In this document: in pieces, positions 14,429 through 24,436 of the stretch | How the letters are laid out: the number at the start of each line of letters is the position of its first letter | Numbering within the stretch: position 1 is the stretch's first letter | NCBI RefSeq assembly: GCF_027922005.1 | Contig: NZ_BSEV01000013.1 | Span: 1,384 to 65,383, forward strand | DNA length: 64,000 bases | DNA from: Streptosporangium carneum | Lineage (GTDB): Bacteria > Actinomycetota > Actinomycetes > Streptosporangiales > Streptosporangiaceae | Reading direction: 5' to 3' | Position numbers and translations under genes: made by a program | The notes under the pieces: model-generated | The model's database searches: none | The model's input: only the letters and a program-made list of their open reading frames with translations | Told to the model about the DNA's origin: nothing

Positions 14429-15288
14429 TGGGTCAGAAGGTTAACCCGCACGGGTTCCGCCTCGGCATCACGACCGACTTCAAGAGCCGGTGGTACGCCG
14501 ACAAGCTCTACAAGTCGTACGTCGCCGAGGACGTCGCCATCCGCCGCATGCTCAAGAAGGGCATGGAGCGGGCCGGCATCTCCAAGGTGGAGATCGAGCG
14601 GACCACCGACCGGGTTCAGGTCGACATCCACACCGCCCGTCCCGGCATCGTCATCGGCCGCCGCGGCGCCGAGGCCGACCGGATCCGCGGTGACCTCGAG
14701 AAGCTGACCAAGAAGCAGGTCCAGCTGAACATCCTCGAGGTCAAGAACCCCGAGATCGACGCTCAGCTCGTCGCCCAGGGCGTCGCCGAGCAGCTGTCCA
14801 GCCGTGTGTCGTTCCGTCGCGCCATGCGCAAGGCGATGCAGTCGGCCATGAAGAGCGGCGCCAAGGGCATCCGGGTGCAGTGCTCCGGCCGTCTGGGCGG
14901 CGCCGAGATGTCCCGCTCGGAGTTCTACCGCGAGGGCCGCGTGCCCCTGCACACGCTCCGTGCGGACATCGACTACGGCCTCTACGAGGCCCGCACCACC
15001 TTCGGCCGCATCGGCGTGAAGGTGTGGATCTACAAGGGTGAGGCCCCGACCAGCCGCGCCGAGCGTGAGGCGGCTGCCGCCGGTGCTCGCGCGGGCCAGC
15101 GTCGGGACCGCGACGACCGTCGTGGCGGCGCCGGCGGCGACCGTCCGCGTCGCGGTGGCGGCGCCGGTGGCGACCGTCCGCGTCGTGGCGGCGCAGGCCG
15201 TGGCGACCGCGCCCCCAGGAACGAGGCGGCCTCCCAGGCTGCCCCCGAGACCGGCCCGGCTGCGCAGCCGGGTGCTGAAGGGAGCTGA
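14428..15288 (+). CDS. rpsC: 30S ribosomal protein S3
   Basis: S3 (286 residues) guards the mRNA entry channel and binds RNA through a KH domain. The GTG at 14428 overlaps the rplV stop and gives the normal start [14 protein letters not shown]. The KH signature [16 protein letters not shown] is present. The C-terminal tail after about residue 215 is an expanded arginine/glycine-rich run with the unit GDRPRRGG repeated; such tails are common in actinobacterial S3. Confidence 0.97.
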   Translation: MGQKVNPHGFRLGITTDFKSRWYADKLYKSYVAEDVAIRRMLKKGMERAGISKVEIERTTDRVQVDIHTARPGIVIGRRGAEADRIRGDLEKLTKKQVQLNILEVKNPEIDAQLVAQGVAEQLSSRVSFRRAMRKAMQSAMKSGAKGIRVQCSGRLGGAEMSRSEFYREGRVPLHTLRADIDYGLYEARTTFGRIGVKVWIYKGEAPTSRAEREAAAAGARAGQRRDRDDRRGGAGGDRPRRGGGAGGDRPRRGGAGRGDRAPRNEAASQAAPETGPAAQPGAEGS

Positions 15289-15290
15289 CC

Positions 15291-15710
15291 ATGCTGATCC
15301 CGCGCAGGGTCAAGCACCGCAAGCAGCACCGGCCCGACCGTCACGGCGCCGCCAAGGGTGGCACCAGGGTCGTGTTCGGAGAGTTCGGCATTCAGGCGCT
15401 TGAGCACTCCTACGTGACCAACCGCCAGATCGAGTCGGCTCGTATCGCGATGACCCGCCACATCAAGCGTGGTGGAAAGGTCTGGATCAACATCTACCCG
15501 GACCGTCCCCTCACCAAGAAGCCGGCCGAGACCCGCATGGGTTCCGGTAAGGGTTCGCCGGAGTGGTGGATCGCGAACGTCAAGCCCGGTCGCATCATGT
15601 TCGAGCTCTCGGGTGTCGCGGAGCCGGTGGCCCGCGAAGCCCTGCGTCGTGCGATGCACAAGCTCCCGATGAAGTGCCGGTTCGTTAAGCGTGAAGTGGG
15701 TGAGGCGTGA
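15291..15710 (+). CDS. rplP: 50S ribosomal protein L16
   Basis: L16 (139 residues) helps position A-site tRNA. It starts [19 protein letters not shown], and the [17 protein letters not shown] motif is conserved. Its stop codon overlaps the rpmC ATG (TGATG). Confidence 0.98.
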   Translation: MLIPRRVKHRKQHRPDRHGAAKGGTRVVFGEFGIQALEHSYVTNRQIESARIAMTRHIKRGGKVWINIYPDRPLTKKPAETRMGSGKGSPEWWIANVKPGRIMFELSGVAEPVAREALRRAMHKLPMKCRFVKREVGEA

Positions 15711-15946
15711 TGGCTAAGGGCCTGACCGCCGGTGAGCTGCGGGTGGAGGACCAGGACACCCTGGTCCAGAAGCTGAAGGAAGCCAAGGAGGAGCTGTTCA
15801 ACCTCCGCTTCCAGGCCGCGACCGGCCAGTTGGAGAGCCACGGGCGGCTGCGCGCCGTCCGCCGCGAGATCGCCCGTATCTACACCGTGATGCGCGAGCG
15901 GGAGCTCGGCATTGTGACGGTTGAGAAGGAGTCGATCGATGGCTGA
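15710..15946 (+). CDS. rpmC: 50S ribosomal protein L29
   Basis: L29 (78 residues) is a helical hairpin beside the tunnel exit. I chose the ATG at 15710 ([14 protein letters not shown]), which overlaps the rplP stop, rather than the GTG three bases earlier. [17 protein letters not shown] is the family core. The 3' end overlaps rpsQ by 8 bases. Confidence 0.94.
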   Translation: MAKGLTAGELRVEDQDTLVQKLKEAKEELFNLRFQAATGQLESHGRLRAVRREIARIYTVMRERELGIVTVEKESIDG

Positions 15947-16220
15947 GACAGCTGAGAGCACGAACAAGGCGCGTAACTACCGCAAGACCCGCGAGGGTCT
16001 GGTGGTCAGCGACAAGATGGACAAGACTGTCGTCGTCGCTGTCGAGGACCGCGTCAAGCACCCCCTGTACGGCAAGGTCATCCGTCGGACGACCAAGTAC
16101 AAGGCGCACGACGAGGCCAACTCGTGCGGCGTCGGCGACCGCGTTCTCCTGATGGAGACCCGGCCGCTGTCGGCCAGCAAGCGCTGGCGGGTCGTCGAGA
16201 TCCTCGAGCGGGCCAAGTAA
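15939..16220 (+). CDS. rpsQ: 30S ribosomal protein S17
   Basis: S17 (93 residues) is a primary 16S rRNA binder with an OB fold. The ATG at 15939 ([20 protein letters not shown]) has the ribosome binding site gagaaggag inside rpmC. Motifs [17 protein letters not shown] and [19 protein letters not shown] are standard. It ends the first part of the cluster before a 267-bp gap. Confidence 0.97.
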   Translation: MAETAESTNKARNYRKTREGLVVSDKMDKTVVVAVEDRVKHPLYGKVIRRTTKYKAHDEANSCGVGDRVLLMETRPLSASKRWRVVEILERAK

Positions 16221-16487
16221 GAAACGCGCCTCGTGGGGGGTGACCTGGTCGCCCCCCATGACGGTGTCCAAGGGGGCGGAGTTGATCTCCGCCCCGCCTG
16301 CGGCGGCGGTGGTGCGGAAAAGAGGGCCACGTCGGGCGCGGTGGGAGGGCGAGAGCCACGCCACCGGAGCGCGACGGGGAGGACTCGTCCGGACAGGGCT
16401 GTCGCCGGAGGAAAAAGACCACATCAGGTTCCGCAAGGCTTACCCGGGAGTCACGGGTGAGAACCGGCGAGACAAACAGGAGTTCAA
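16221..16487 (+). promoter_or_regulatory. rpsQ-rplN gap with tandem hairpins
   Basis: Two stems follow each other: 16235-16244 with 16248-16257 (10 bp, one G-U, 3-base loop) and a perfect 9-bp stem 16273-16281 with 16287-16295 (loop TTGAT). They mark the classical boundary between the S10 and spc operons and probably terminate or attenuate transcription. I did not find a convincing promoter for rplN in the remaining 190 bp. Confidence 0.6.
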
Positions 16488-16856
16488 GTGATTCAGCAGG
16501 AGTCGCGACTCAAGGTCGCCGACAACACGGGTGCGAAGGAAGTCCTTTGCATTCGTGTGCTCGGTGGCTCGGGTCGGCGCTACGCGGGAATCGGCGACAT
16601 CATCGTCGCCACGGTCAAGGACGCCATTCCTGGCGGCACCGTGAAGAAGGGCGACGTCGTCAAGGCGGTCATCGTCCGCACTGTCAAGGAGCGCCGCAGG
16701 CCCGACGGCTCCTACATCCGCTTCGACGAGAACGCCGCCGTCATCATCAAGGACAGCGGTGACCCTCGTGGTACGCGTATCTTCGGTCCCGTCGGACGCG
16801 AGCTGCGTGACAAGAAGTTCATGCGCATCATCTCGCTCGCGCCGGAGGTGTTGTAA
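16488..16856 (+). CDS. rplN: 50S ribosomal protein L14
   Basis: L14 (122 residues) forms an intersubunit bridge. The GTG start gives [19 protein letters not shown], the normal N-terminus. Its stop overlaps the rplX ATG (TAATG). It is the first gene of the spc cluster. Confidence 0.98.
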   Translation: MIQQESRLKVADNTGAKEVLCIRVLGGSGRRYAGIGDIIVATVKDAIPGGTVKKGDVVKAVIVRTVKERRRPDGSYIRFDENAAVIIKDSGDPRGTRIFGPVGRELRDKKFMRIISLAPEVL

Positions 16857-17161
16857 TGCCGAAGCTGCATGTCAAGAAGGGCGACCTGGTCCTCGTCATC
16901 GCCGGCAAGGACAAGGGCGCCAAGGGTCGTGTGATCGCCGCTCTCCCGCGTGAGGACCGCGTGCTGGTCGAGGGCGTCAACATGATCAAGAAGCACTCCA
17001 AGGAGACCCACCAGGGCCCGCGCGGCGCCAAGACCGGCGGTGTGCAGACCATGGAGGCTCCCATCCACGTGAGCAACGTCAAGAAGCTCAAGGATGACGA
17101 GAAGCCTGCCAAGAAGGAGTCGGCGAAGGCCGCCTCTGACGAGTCGGGTGAGGACAACTGA
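16856..17161 (+). CDS. rplX: 50S ribosomal protein L24
   Basis: L24 (101 residues) initiates 50S assembly. The KOW motif region [20 protein letters not shown] is near the N-terminus. The C-terminal tail is lysine/glutamate-rich ([16 protein letters not shown]). It is coupled to both neighbours by one-base start-stop overlaps. Confidence 0.97.
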   Translation: MPKLHVKKGDLVLVIAGKDKGAKGRVIAALPREDRVLVEGVNMIKKHSKETHQGPRGAKTGGVQTMEAPIHVSNVKKLKDDEKPAKKESAKAASDESGEDN

Positions 17162-17742
17162 TGACCGCCAACACCACCGAGGCCGTCGAGACGCGGTCGC
17201 TTCCGCGCCTCAAGCAGCGCTACCGCGAAGAGATCGCCGCGAAGCTGCAGGAGCAGTTCGGTTTCGAGAACGTCATGCTGATCCCCACGATCACCAAGAT
17301 CAAGGTGAACATGGGCGTCGGCGAGGCCGCGCGCGACTCGAAGCTCATCGACGGCGCCGTCCGTGACCTCACCGTGATCACCGGCCAGAAGCCGGCGGTC
17401 GTCCGGGCCCGCAAGTCCATCGCCCAGTTCAAGCTGCGTGAGGGCATGCCGATCGGCGCCCACGTCACGCTGCGCGGCGACCGCATGTGGGAGTTCCTCG
17501 ACCGGCTGCTCTCGCTGGCGCTGCCCCGCATCCGTGACTTCCGCGGCCTGTCGCCCAAGCAGTTCGACGGCAACGGCAACTACACCTTCGGTCTCACCGA
17601 GCAGGTCATGTTCCACGAGATCGACCAGGACAAGGTCGACCGCCAGCGTGGCATGGACATCACGGTCGTGACCACCGCTAAGACCGACGACCAGGGCCGG
17701 GCGCTGCTCAAGCTTCTCGGCTTCCCCTTCAAGGAGGCCTGA
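17161..17742 (+). CDS. rplE: 50S ribosomal protein L5
   Basis: L5 (193 residues) binds 5S rRNA. The motifs [37 protein letters not shown] and DIDQDKVD-like [17 protein letters not shown] are typical. It has the slightly extended actinobacterial N-terminus. Confidence 0.97.
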   Translation: MTANTTEAVETRSLPRLKQRYREEIAAKLQEQFGFENVMLIPTITKIKVNMGVGEAARDSKLIDGAVRDLTVITGQKPAVVRARKSIAQFKLREGMPIGAHVTLRGDRMWEFLDRLLSLALPRIRDFRGLSPKQFDGNGNYTFGLTEQVMFHEIDQDKVDRQRGMDITVVTTAKTDDQGRALLKLLGFPFKEA

Positions 17743-17744
17743 TC

Positions 17745-17930
17745 ATGGCGAAGACGTCGCTCAAGGTCAAGGCTGCTCGTAAGGCCAAGTTCGAGGTCCG
17801 GGCGTACACTCGGTGCTCGCGCTGTGGTCGTCCCCGCGCCGTCTACAGGAAGTTCGGCCTGTGCCGCATCTGCTTCCGTGAGATGGCGCACCGGGGCGAG
17901 CTGCCCGGCATCACCAAGTCGAGCTGGTAG
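17745..17930 (+). CDS. rpsN: 30S ribosomal protein S14, zinc-binding type
   Basis: This is the short, 61-residue form of S14 with two intact zinc pairs, [20 protein letters not shown], as opposed to the longer zinc-free paralogue made under zinc limitation in many actinobacteria. It begins 2 bases after the rplE stop. The gene is often named rpsZ for this type. A zinc-free partner, if present, is elsewhere. Confidence 0.97.
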   Translation: MAKTSLKVKAARKAKFEVRAYTRCSRCGRPRAVYRKFGLCRICFREMAHRGELPGITKSSW

Positions 17931-17934
17931 TTCC

Positions 17935-17977
17935 CCGCGCGGTTCGGTGGACACCTCGTGATCACCGGACCGCGCGG
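17935..17977 (+). promoter_or_regulatory. Long hairpin between rpsN and rpsH
   Basis: Arms 17935-17949 and 17963-17977 pair over 15 bases with one G-U, around a 13-base loop. The stem begins 4 bases after the rpsN stop. It could be an attenuator or a ribosomal-protein binding site; S8 is the spc regulator in E. coli, but no such role is shown here. Confidence 0.6.
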
Positions 17978-18081
17978 CGCCAGCCGCACACAGATAGTCG
18001 TATTCACCGGGCGCTGCCTCAGGCGCCCATGACCACACCGAAGGTCCCTTGTGGAAACCGCGGTGAGGAAGGCCACCGGCC

Positions 18082-18480
18082 ATGACGATGACCGACCCGA
18101 TCGCAGACATGCTCACGCGTCTGCGAAACGCGAACTCGGCGTACCACGACACCGTGGCCATGCCGTACTCGAAGATCAAGGCGCACATCGCCGAGATCCT
18201 CCAGCAGGAGGGTTACATTCAGGCCTGGAGCGTCGAGGACGCCAAGGTCGGAAAGAACCTCGTGGTGGAGCTCAAGTTCGGGCCGAGCCGTGAGCGTTCG
18301 CTGGCGGGCCTGCGCCGGGTTTCCAAGCCCGGTCTGCGGGTTTACGCGAAGAAGGACAACCTGCCCCGGGTCCTGGGCGGACTGGGCGTCGCGATCATCT
18401 CGACGTCCGGCGGCCTCATGACCGACAAGCAGGCCGGCAAGCGTGGAGTGGGCGGGGAAGTCCTCGCCTTCGTTTGGTAG
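18082..18480 (+). CDS. rpsH: 30S ribosomal protein S8
   Basis: S8 (132 residues) binds the 16S central domain. It starts [20 protein letters not shown], and the C-terminal block [19 protein letters not shown] is diagnostic. A second in-frame ATG two codons in is possible. rplF follows after 17 bases. Confidence 0.97.
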   Translation: MTMTDPIADMLTRLRNANSAYHDTVAMPYSKIKAHIAEILQQEGYIQAWSVEDAKVGKNLVVELKFGPSRERSLAGLRRVSKPGLRVYAKKDNLPRVLGGLGVAIISTSGGLMTDKQAGKRGVGGEVLAFVW

Positions 18481-18497
18481 AAGGGAGAAATCACAGC

Positions 18498-19040
18498 ATG
18501 TCACGAATCGGACGGCTGCCCATCCCTGTACCGAACGGCGTGGACGTCGCCATCGACGGCCGGGATGTCACGGTCAAGGGCCCCAAGGGCACGCTCTCAC
18601 ACACGATCGCTGAGCCGATCGACGTCGCCAAGGGCGAGGACGGTGCCGTCACCGTCTCGCGTCCCAACGACGAGAACAAGGTCCGTGCGCTGCACGGGCT
18701 GTCCCGCACGCTGATCGCCAACATGGTGACCGGTGTGACCCAGGGCTACTCCAAGACCCTGGAGATCGTGGGCGTCGGTTACCGCGTTCAGGCCAAGAGC
18801 CCGACTCAGCTCGAGTTCGCTCTCGGCTTCAGCCACCCGGTGATCGTCAACGCCCCCGAGGGTGTCACCTTCCGCGTCGAGAAGCCGACCCTGTTCCACG
18901 TGGACGGCATCGACAAGCAGAAGGTCGGCGAGATCGCCGCGAACATCCGTAAGTTGCGCAAGCCCGACCCGTACAAGGGCAAGGGCGTGCGTTACCAGGG
19001 CGAGGTTATCCGCCGCAAGGTCGGAAAGGCTGGTAAGTAG
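18498..19040 (+). CDS. rplF: 50S ribosomal protein L6
   Basis: L6 (180 residues) lies near the sarcin-ricin loop. I chose the ATG at 18498 ([17 protein letters not shown]) with the site aagggag; an upstream in-frame start lies inside rpsH. The C-terminal [16 protein letters not shown] motif binds 23S rRNA. Confidence 0.97.
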   Translation: MSRIGRLPIPVPNGVDVAIDGRDVTVKGPKGTLSHTIAEPIDVAKGEDGAVTVSRPNDENKVRALHGLSRTLIANMVTGVTQGYSKTLEIVGVGYRVQAKSPTQLEFALGFSHPVIVNAPEGVTFRVEKPTLFHVDGIDKQKVGEIAANIRKLRKPDPYKGKGVRYQGEVIRRKVGKAGK

Positions 19041-19042
19041 GC

Positions 19043-19426
19043 ATGGCTGGCAAGACTGCGTTCGGCAAGCACACGGCCGCCCGCGCCGTCTCGCGGGCCC
19101 GTCGCCACGGCCGAGTCCGCAAGAAGGTGGTCGGCACGACCGAGCGTCCGCGCCTGGTCGTCAACCGCTCCACGCGACACCTGTTCGTGCAGATCGTCGA
19201 CGACTCCCAGGGCCACACGCTGGTGAGCGCCTCCACCATGGACGCCTCCCTGCGCACCGCGCCGGGCGCCAAGACCGACAAGGCGAAGCAGGTCGGCGAG
19301 CTTCTCGCTCAGCGGGCCAAGGCCGCCGGGATCACCGCGGTCGTGTTCGACCGTGGCGGAAACCGCTACGCGGGTCGCCTGGCGGCCCTCGCGGACAGCG
19401 CCCGCGAAGGCGGGCTGGAGTTCTGA
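19043..19426 (+). CDS. rplR: 50S ribosomal protein L18
   Basis: L18 (127 residues) binds 5S rRNA with L5. Motifs [20 protein letters not shown] and the C-terminal [26 protein letters not shown] are standard. Its TGA overlaps the ATG of a 13-codon frame that leads into rpsE. Confidence 0.98.
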   Translation: MAGKTAFGKHTAARAVSRARRHGRVRKKVVGTTERPRLVVNRSTRHLFVQIVDDSQGHTLVSASTMDASLRTAPGAKTDKAKQVGELLAQRAKAAGITAVVFDRGGNRYAGRLAALADSAREGGLEF

Positions 19427-19467
19427 TGGCCCGTCCTAACAAGAGCAACGAGAAGAGGAACCACTGA
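19426..19467 (+). CDS. Possible 13-residue micro-ORF linking rplR to rpsE
   Basis: An ATG overlapping the rplR stop (TGATG) opens a frame of 13 codons, [13 protein letters not shown], whose TGA in turn overlaps the rpsE ATG (TGATG). It fills the whole rplR-rpsE gap, and its codons contain the ribosome binding site of rpsE (agaagagga). A GGAG lies 5 bases before its own ATG. It could be a coupling device, a real basic peptide or coincidence; no homologue is known to me. Confidence 0.35.
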   Translation: MARPNKSNEKRNH

Positions 19468-20099
19468 TGGCTGGAGCTCCGCGTCGCGGTGGCGCCGCCG
19501 GTGGCGAGCGGCGTGACGGTCGTCGTGACGATCGCCGCGGTGGCAACGCTGACAAGGGCGTCTCGTACATCGAGCGCGTTGTGAAGATCAACCGAGTGGC
19601 CAAGGTCGTGAAGGGTGGTCGTCGCTTCAGCTTCACCGCCCTCGTCATCGTCGGTGACGGCAACGGCATGGTCGGCGTCGGCTACGGCAAGGCCAAGGAA
19701 GTCCCCGCGGCCATCGCCAAGGGCGTCGAAGAGGCCAAGAAGCACTTCTTCAGGGTGCCCCGCATCCAGGGCACCATCCCGCACATCGTGCAGGGCGAGG
19801 AGGCCGCGGGCGTGGTCTTCCTCCGTCCGGCGTCGCCCGGTACCGGTGTCATCGCCGGTGGTCCGGTGCGCGCCGTGCTGGAGTGCGCCGGCATCCACGA
19901 CGTGCTGTCCAAGTCGCTCGGCTCGGACAACCCGATCAACATCGTGCACGCCACCGTGGCCGCTCTGAAGGGCCTCAGCCGCCCCGAGGAGATCGCGGCC
20001 CGTCGTGGCCTGCCGATCGAGGACGTCGCCCCCAAGGCGATGCTCAAGGCTCGCGCCGAGGGTCTCGCCGAGGCCGCGGCCGCCAAGGCGGTGAGCTAA
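19467..20099 (+). CDS. rpsE: 30S ribosomal protein S5
   Basis: S5 (210 residues) acts in mRNA unwinding and fidelity. The basic glycine-rich N-terminal extension of about 35 residues is typical for actinobacteria. The core motifs [20 protein letters not shown] and [14 protein letters not shown] are intact, with the loop associated with spectinomycin resistance in other species. The ATG overlaps the preceding micro-ORF stop. Confidence 0.98.
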   Translation: MAGAPRRGGAAGGERRDGRRDDRRGGNADKGVSYIERVVKINRVAKVVKGGRRFSFTALVIVGDGNGMVGVGYGKAKEVPAAIAKGVEEAKKHFFRVPRIQGTIPHIVQGEEAAGVVFLRPASPGTGVIAGGPVRAVLECAGIHDVLSKSLGSDNPINIVHATVAALKGLSRPEEIAARRGLPIEDVAPKAMLKARAEGLAEAAAAKAVS

Positions 20100-20102
20100 C
20101 CG

Positions 20103-20285
20103 ATGGCACGCCTGAAGATCACGCAGGTCCGCTCGAAGATCGGCGGCAAGCAGAACCAGCGTGACTCGCTGCGTTCGCTCGGTCTGAAGCGAATCGGCGA
20201 CGTCGTCGTCAAGGAGGACCGCCCGGAGATCCGCGGCATGGTCACCGTGGTGACGCACCTCGTCACCGTGGAAGAGGTCGACTAG
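20103..20285 (+). CDS. rpmD: 50S ribosomal protein L30
   Basis: L30 (60 residues) starts [19 protein letters not shown] and contains [21 protein letters not shown] in two conserved parts. It has a three-base spacing after rpsE and two-base spacing before rplO. Confidence 0.97.
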   Translation: MARLKITQVRSKIGGKQNQRDSLRSLGLKRIGDVVVKEDRPEIRGMVTVVTHLVTVEEVD

Positions 20286-20287
20286 AC

Positions 20288-20743
20288 ATGGCAGAAAACA
20301 CCCCGCTCCGCATCCACCACCTGCGTCCGGCTCCCGGCGCCAACAAGGCCAAGATCCGCAAGGGTCGCGGCGAGGCGTCCAAGGGCAAGACCGCCGGTCG
20401 TGGCACCAAGGGCACGACGGCCAGGAACAAGGTTCCCCTCGGTTTCGAGGGTGGCCAGGTTCCGCTCCAGCGCCGCCTGCCCAAGATGAAGGGCTTCTCC
20501 AACGCCCTGTTCAAGACGACCTACCAGGTCGTCAACCTGGACAGGCTCGGCGAGCTGTTCCCCGAGGGTGGCGACGTCACCGTCGAGACGCTGGTCGCCA
20601 AGGGCGCGGTCCGCAAGAACCAGCTCGTGAAGGTCCTGGGAACCGGTGACATCTCCGTGACGTTGAACGTGCAGGCGCACGCCTTCTCCGCCAGCGCCAA
20701 GGAGAAGATCGCCGCCGCCGGGGGCTCCGTCTCCGAGCTGTAG
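20288..20743 (+). CDS. rplO: 50S ribosomal protein L15
   Basis: L15 (151 residues) has the long arginine/glycine-rich N-terminal extension [17 protein letters not shown] and a C-terminal globular part ending [10 protein letters not shown]. It is the last ribosomal protein gene before secY and is followed by a hairpin. Confidence 0.98.
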   Translation: MAENTPLRIHHLRPAPGANKAKIRKGRGEASKGKTAGRGTKGTTARNKVPLGFEGGQVPLQRRLPKMKGFSNALFKTTYQVVNLDRLGELFPEGGDVTVETLVAKGAVRKNQLVKVLGTGDISVTLNVQAHAFSASAKEKIAAAGGSVSEL

Positions 20744-20775
20744 GCGAGAAGCTGTATACACGAATGAAATACGCG

Positions 20776-20804
20776 GCGCGGGGGCTCATTATGGGCCCCC
20801 GCGC
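20776..20804 (+). terminator. Hairpin between rplO and secY
   Basis: A 12-bp G-C stem (20776-20787 with 20793-20804, one G-U) has a short AT-rich loop. No T-run follows. It probably reduces transcription into secY-adk-map or marks a processing point. The rest of the 194-bp gap holds no clear promoter that I can defend. Confidence 0.55.
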
Positions 20805-20937
20805 CCGTAGTGCGTTAGAGTTCGCTGGACAGTGGGACTAACTCATTTCCGTGAGCTCGCTGACTAGAGATAGCAAAGATGGACCACCCCCGCACCATCG
20901 CTGACCGACCTCGCCTTTCAGGCGCGCAGGAGGGACC

Positions 20938-22254
20938 GTGCTGACCGCGTTTACCCGAGCGTTCCGTACGCCGGACCTGCGCAATAAGTTGCTCTTCACG
21001 CTGGGCATCATCGCGCTGTTCCGACTGGGTTCGGTGCTTCCGACCCCGGGTGTGCATACGGAGAACATCAGCCGCTGTCTCAACCAGGCGCAGGCCGGAG
21101 ACGCGGGCAACATCTATGGAATGGTGCAGCTGTTCAGCGGTGGCGCCCTGCTGAAGCTGTCGGTGTTCGCACTCGGCATCATGCCGTACATCACCGCGAG
21201 CATCATTCTTCAGCTCCTGGTCGTGGTGATCCCACGCCTCGAAGCCCTCAAGAAGGAGGGCCAGGCGGGCCAGACCAAGATCACACAGTATACGCGTTAC
21301 CTGACGATCGGCCTGGCGATCCTCCAGTCGACCGCCTTCATCGCCCTCGCGCGCACCGGGCAGCTGTTCCCGCAGTGCCGTGAGGACATCCTGCTCGACA
21401 AGAACAACGTCTTCCTGATCATCACCATGGTGCTCACGATGACCGCGGGCACCGCCGTCATCATGTGGCTGGGCGAGCTCGTCACCGACCGCGGCGTCGG
21501 CAACGGCATGTCCATCCTCATCTTCACCCAGGTGATCGCGGTCTTCCCGGTCGAGCTGATGACCATCGCCCGCACCAAGGGCCTGTTCGTCTTCAGTGTG
21601 GTAATCATCACAGGAATCGCGATGATCGCCCTGGTCGTCATGGTCGAGCAGGCCCAGCGCCGGGTGCCCGTCCAGTACGCCAAGCGCATGGTCGGACGCC
21701 GGATGTACGGCGGCACCTCGACCTACATCCCGCTGAAGGTGAACCAGGCGGGCATCATCCCGGTGATCTTCGCCTCGTCGCTTCTGTACCTTCCGCAGCT
21801 GGTCACGACCCTTTTCAGCAACTCCCAGGAGGAGCCGAACGCGGTCGTGCAGTGGATCCAGCAGAACCTGGTCACGGGCGACACCCCGGCCTACATGATC
21901 ACCTTCTTCCTGTTGATCGTCTTCTTCGCCTACTTCTACGTGTCCATTACCTTCAACCCCGTTGAAGTCGCCGACAACATGAAGAAGTACGGTGGGTTCA
22001 TCCCGGGCATCCGCCCGGGCCGGCCGACGGCTGAGTACTTGAATTACGTGCTCACGCGACTCACCGCTCCTGGTGCGCTCTATCTGGGGCTGATCTCCAT
22101 GGTGCCGATCGTCGCGCTCGCCCTCGTCGGCGCGAGTCAGAACTTCCCGTTCGGAGGGACGAGCATTCTCATCATGGTTGGTGTCGGCCTTGACACCGTG
22201 AAGCAGATCGAGAGCCAGCTCCAGCAGCGCAACTACGAAGGCTTCCTGAAGTAG
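20938..22254 (+). CDS. secY: Preprotein translocase subunit SecY
   Basis: SecY (438 residues) is the channel of the general secretion pathway, with ten hydrophobic membrane segments. It starts at GTG behind caggaggg. The first segment is preceded by [15 protein letters not shown], and the [26 protein letters not shown] loop (read in two parts) is characteristic of the cytosolic C5 region that binds SecA and ribosomes. The stop overlaps the adk GTG. Confidence 0.98.
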   Translation: MLTAFTRAFRTPDLRNKLLFTLGIIALFRLGSVLPTPGVHTENISRCLNQAQAGDAGNIYGMVQLFSGGALLKLSVFALGIMPYITASIILQLLVVVIPRLEALKKEGQAGQTKITQYTRYLTIGLAILQSTAFIALARTGQLFPQCREDILLDKNNVFLIITMVLTMTAGTAVIMWLGELVTDRGVGNGMSILIFTQVIAVFPVELMTIARTKGLFVFSVVIITGIAMIALVVMVEQAQRRVPVQYAKRMVGRRMYGGTSTYIPLKVNQAGIIPVIFASSLLYLPQLVTTLFSNSQEEPNAVVQWIQQNLVTGDTPAYMITFFLLIVFFAYFYVSITFNPVEVADNMKKYGGFIPGIRPGRPTAEYLNYVLTRLTAPGALYLGLISMVPIVALALVGASQNFPFGGTSILIMVGVGLDTVKQIESQLQQRNYEGFLK

Positions 22255-22904
22255 TGCGTCTCGTCCTGGTCGGGCCCCCCGGAGCGGGTAAGGGGACACA
22301 GGCCCAGTTCATCGCATCGAACCTGTCCATCCCGAAGATTTCGACAGGTGACATCTTCCGTGCCAACGTCTCGGGCGGCACGGAGCTCGGCAAGCTTGCC
22401 AAGGAGTACATGGACCGTGGCGACCTCGTGCCCGACGAGGTCACCATCGCGATGGTCCGTGACCGTCTCTCCGAGAGCGACGCGCAGGACGGCTTCCTGC
22501 TCGACGGCTTCCCCAGGAACGTGCCCCAGGCCGAGATCCTGAAGAAGATGCTCGAAGAGTTCGGTGTCACGCTGGACATCGTCCTGGAGCTCGTCGTCGA
22601 CGACGAGGAGGTCGTGCGCAGGCTCGCCGGTCGCAGGACCTGCAGCCAGTGCGGGCGCATCTGGCACGTCGACTTCGACGACAAGAAGGACGACATCTGC
22701 GACGCCTGCGGCGGAGCGCTCTACCAGCGCGACGACGACAAGGAAGACACCGTCCGGCACCGCCTCGAGGTCTACCAGGAGCAGACCGCTCCGCTGGTGT
22801 CCTTCTACGCCCAGGAGCGCATCCTGGTCGGGGTGGACGCGACCGGTCCCGTGGAAGAGGTGACCCAGCGAGCGATGGAGGCCCTGCGCCCCTTCGCCGG
22901 CTAG
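22254..22904 (+). CDS. adk: Adenylate kinase
   Basis: Adenylate kinase (216 residues) interconverts ATP and AMP with two ADP. The P-loop [13 protein letters not shown] is at the N-terminus, and the LID carries a zinc site of four cysteines (CSQC and CDAC), as in many Gram-positives. It starts with GTG overlapping the secY stop, which indicates translational coupling. Confidence 0.98.
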   Translation: MRLVLVGPPGAGKGTQAQFIASNLSIPKISTGDIFRANVSGGTELGKLAKEYMDRGDLVPDEVTIAMVRDRLSESDAQDGFLLDGFPRNVPQAEILKKMLEEFGVTLDIVLELVVDDEEVVRRLAGRRTCSQCGRIWHVDFDDKKDDICDACGGALYQRDDDKEDTVRHRLEVYQEQTAPLVSFYAQERILVGVDATGPVEEVTQRAMEALRPFAG

Positions 22905-22921
22905 GGACAGATGTCTTTCCG

Positions 22922-22956
22922 GCACGCCATCCATGGCATCTCCATGGGTGGCGTGC
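22922..22956 (+). terminator. Terminator after adk
   Basis: Arms 22922-22936 and 22942-22956 form a 15-bp stem with one G-U and a 5-base loop; TGTCGTTT follows. It separates secY-adk from map. A weak -10-like CACAAT lies at 22969-22974 upstream of map. Confidence 0.7.
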
Positions 22957-23028
22957 TGTCGTTTAGGGCACAATCGGGGGAATTGGGGTCCCCATGTTGC
23001 CCGTTGAATCACCCCAGGGGGTGCGCAC

Positions 23029-23847
23029 GTGTTCAAGAAGAACAAGCACGGAATCCAGATCAAGACGCCCGAGCAACTGGAGAAGATGCGGGCGGCGGGC
23101 CTGGTGGTCGGCCGGACCCTGCAACTGCTCCGCGAGAGCGTGCGGCCGGGCATGACGCCGCTCGACCTCGACGGGATCGCCGAGAAGGCCATCCGGGACG
23201 AGGGCGCGATCCCCTCCTTCAAGGGGTACCAGGGTTTCCCCGCGACGATCTGCGCGTCCGTGAACCACGAGGTGGTCCACGGCATTCCGAGCAGCAGGCG
23301 CGCGCTGCAGGAGGGCGACGTCATCTCCATCGACTGCGGCGCCATCCTGGACGGCTGGCACGGCGACTCGGCCATCACGGTCCCCGTCGGCGAGGTCGAC
23401 CCCCGGCTGACCGAGTTGATGCGGGTCACCGAGGAGGCCATGTGGCGGGGCATCGCCGCGCTCACGGTCGGCCGCCACCTGTCCGACATCGGTCACGAGG
23501 TGGAGAAGTACGTCCGCTCCCAGGGGCGGTACGGCATCCCCCAGGAGTACGGCGGGCACGGCATCGGCACCGAGATGCACATGGATCCGTGGGTCGCCAA
23601 CCACGGCAAGCCGGGCAGGGGGCCGCGCTTCGAGCCCGGCATGTGTTTCGCCGTCGAGCCGATGGTGAACCTCGGCACCGACAGGACCAAGGTGCTCGCC
23701 GACGAGTGGACGGTCGTCACCGTCGACGGCAAGGCGTCAGCGCACTTCGAGCACAGCGTTGCGGTGACACATAATGGACCTTGGGTACTGACCGCCCTTG
23801 ATGGGGGTAAAGAGCGGCTTACCGGACTGTTGGGAGACGCGGGCTAG
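23029..23847 (+). CDS. map: Type I methionine aminopeptidase
   Basis: MetAP (272 residues) removes the initiator methionine. Metal ligands are visible in SIDCGAILDGWHGDSA, GGHGIGTEMHMD, EPMVNLG and the C-terminal EHSVAV; the substrate histidine is in NHEVVHGIP. It starts at GTG. It has its own upstream region after the adk terminator. Confidence 0.97.
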   Translation: MFKKNKHGIQIKTPEQLEKMRAAGLVVGRTLQLLRESVRPGMTPLDLDGIAEKAIRDEGAIPSFKGYQGFPATICASVNHEVVHGIPSSRRALQEGDVISIDCGAILDGWHGDSAITVPVGEVDPRLTELMRVTEEAMWRGIAALTVGRHLSDIGHEVEKYVRSQGRYGIPQEYGGHGIGTEMHMDPWVANHGKPGRGPRFEPGMCFAVEPMVNLGTDRTKVLADEWTVVTVDGKASAHFEHSVAVTHNGPWVLTALDGGKERLTGLLGDAG

Positions 23848-23871
23848 CGCACGCTGCCCGCCGACGAGCGG

Positions 23872-24330
23872 ATGGGGTCGGCGATGGCGCCTGGGCCGGA
23901 GATGCGGGCCTCCGACGGAGACCGGGACAAGATCGCGGGGGTCCTGCGAGAGCACTACGCCCAGGGCAGGCTGAACTCCGAGGAGTTCGACGAGCGCCTC
24001 GAGCAGCTCTACTCCAGCAAAACCTACGGCGAGTTGGCGAGGCTCACCTCCGACCTTCCCGACGTCGACCTCCGGCGGCTGCCCGAGACCTCGCCCGAGC
24101 CCTCCGACTGGCGGATGAAGGGGCGCAGGACGCAGCGCAGGGGCGTGGCGGCGATGTGGGCCACCTGGGCCACGGCCAGCGGCGTCAACTGGGCGATCTG
24201 GCTCATCCTCGGCGTCACCGACGGCTTCGACTTCCCCTATCCCTGGCCGCTGTGGGTGATGGGGCCGTGGGGCGTGGTGCTGCTGCTCACCACCTTCGTC
24301 ACCGGCGTGAGCGACAAGTCGAACCGGTAA
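23872..24330 (+). CDS. DUF1707 membrane protein
   Basis: This 152-residue protein has an N-terminal DUF1707 (SHOCT-like) domain, MRASDGDRDKIAGVLREHYA through LNSEEFDERLEQLY, then two hydrophobic segments (about residues 85-105 and 120-140) resembling the 2TM domain. DUF1707 proteins are widespread in actinobacteria and of unproven function. The ATG at 23872 is a choice; ATG 23884 or ATG 23902, which begins exactly at MRASDGD behind ccggag, may be the true start. It starts the accessory insert between map and infA. Confidence 0.8.
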   Translation: MGSAMAPGPEMRASDGDRDKIAGVLREHYAQGRLNSEEFDERLEQLYSSKTYGELARLTSDLPDVDLRRLPETSPEPSDWRMKGRRTQRRGVAAMWATWATASGVNWAIWLILGVTDGFDFPYPWPLWVMGPWGVVLLLTTFVTGVSDKSNR

Positions 24331-24436
24331 TAGTGCACTCTGGGCGTTGAGTGTGTATTCCTCCACAGAGGTAAGGGGCGAATCTTCCTAACGTGAGCGG
24401 TGTCCGGAACGCCGGACATCCTTACCAGGAGGAAAC

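Noticed and set aside
20815..22299. A 494-codon frame antisense to secY
   Set aside because: No domain; it reflects the hydrophobic codon bias of SecY.
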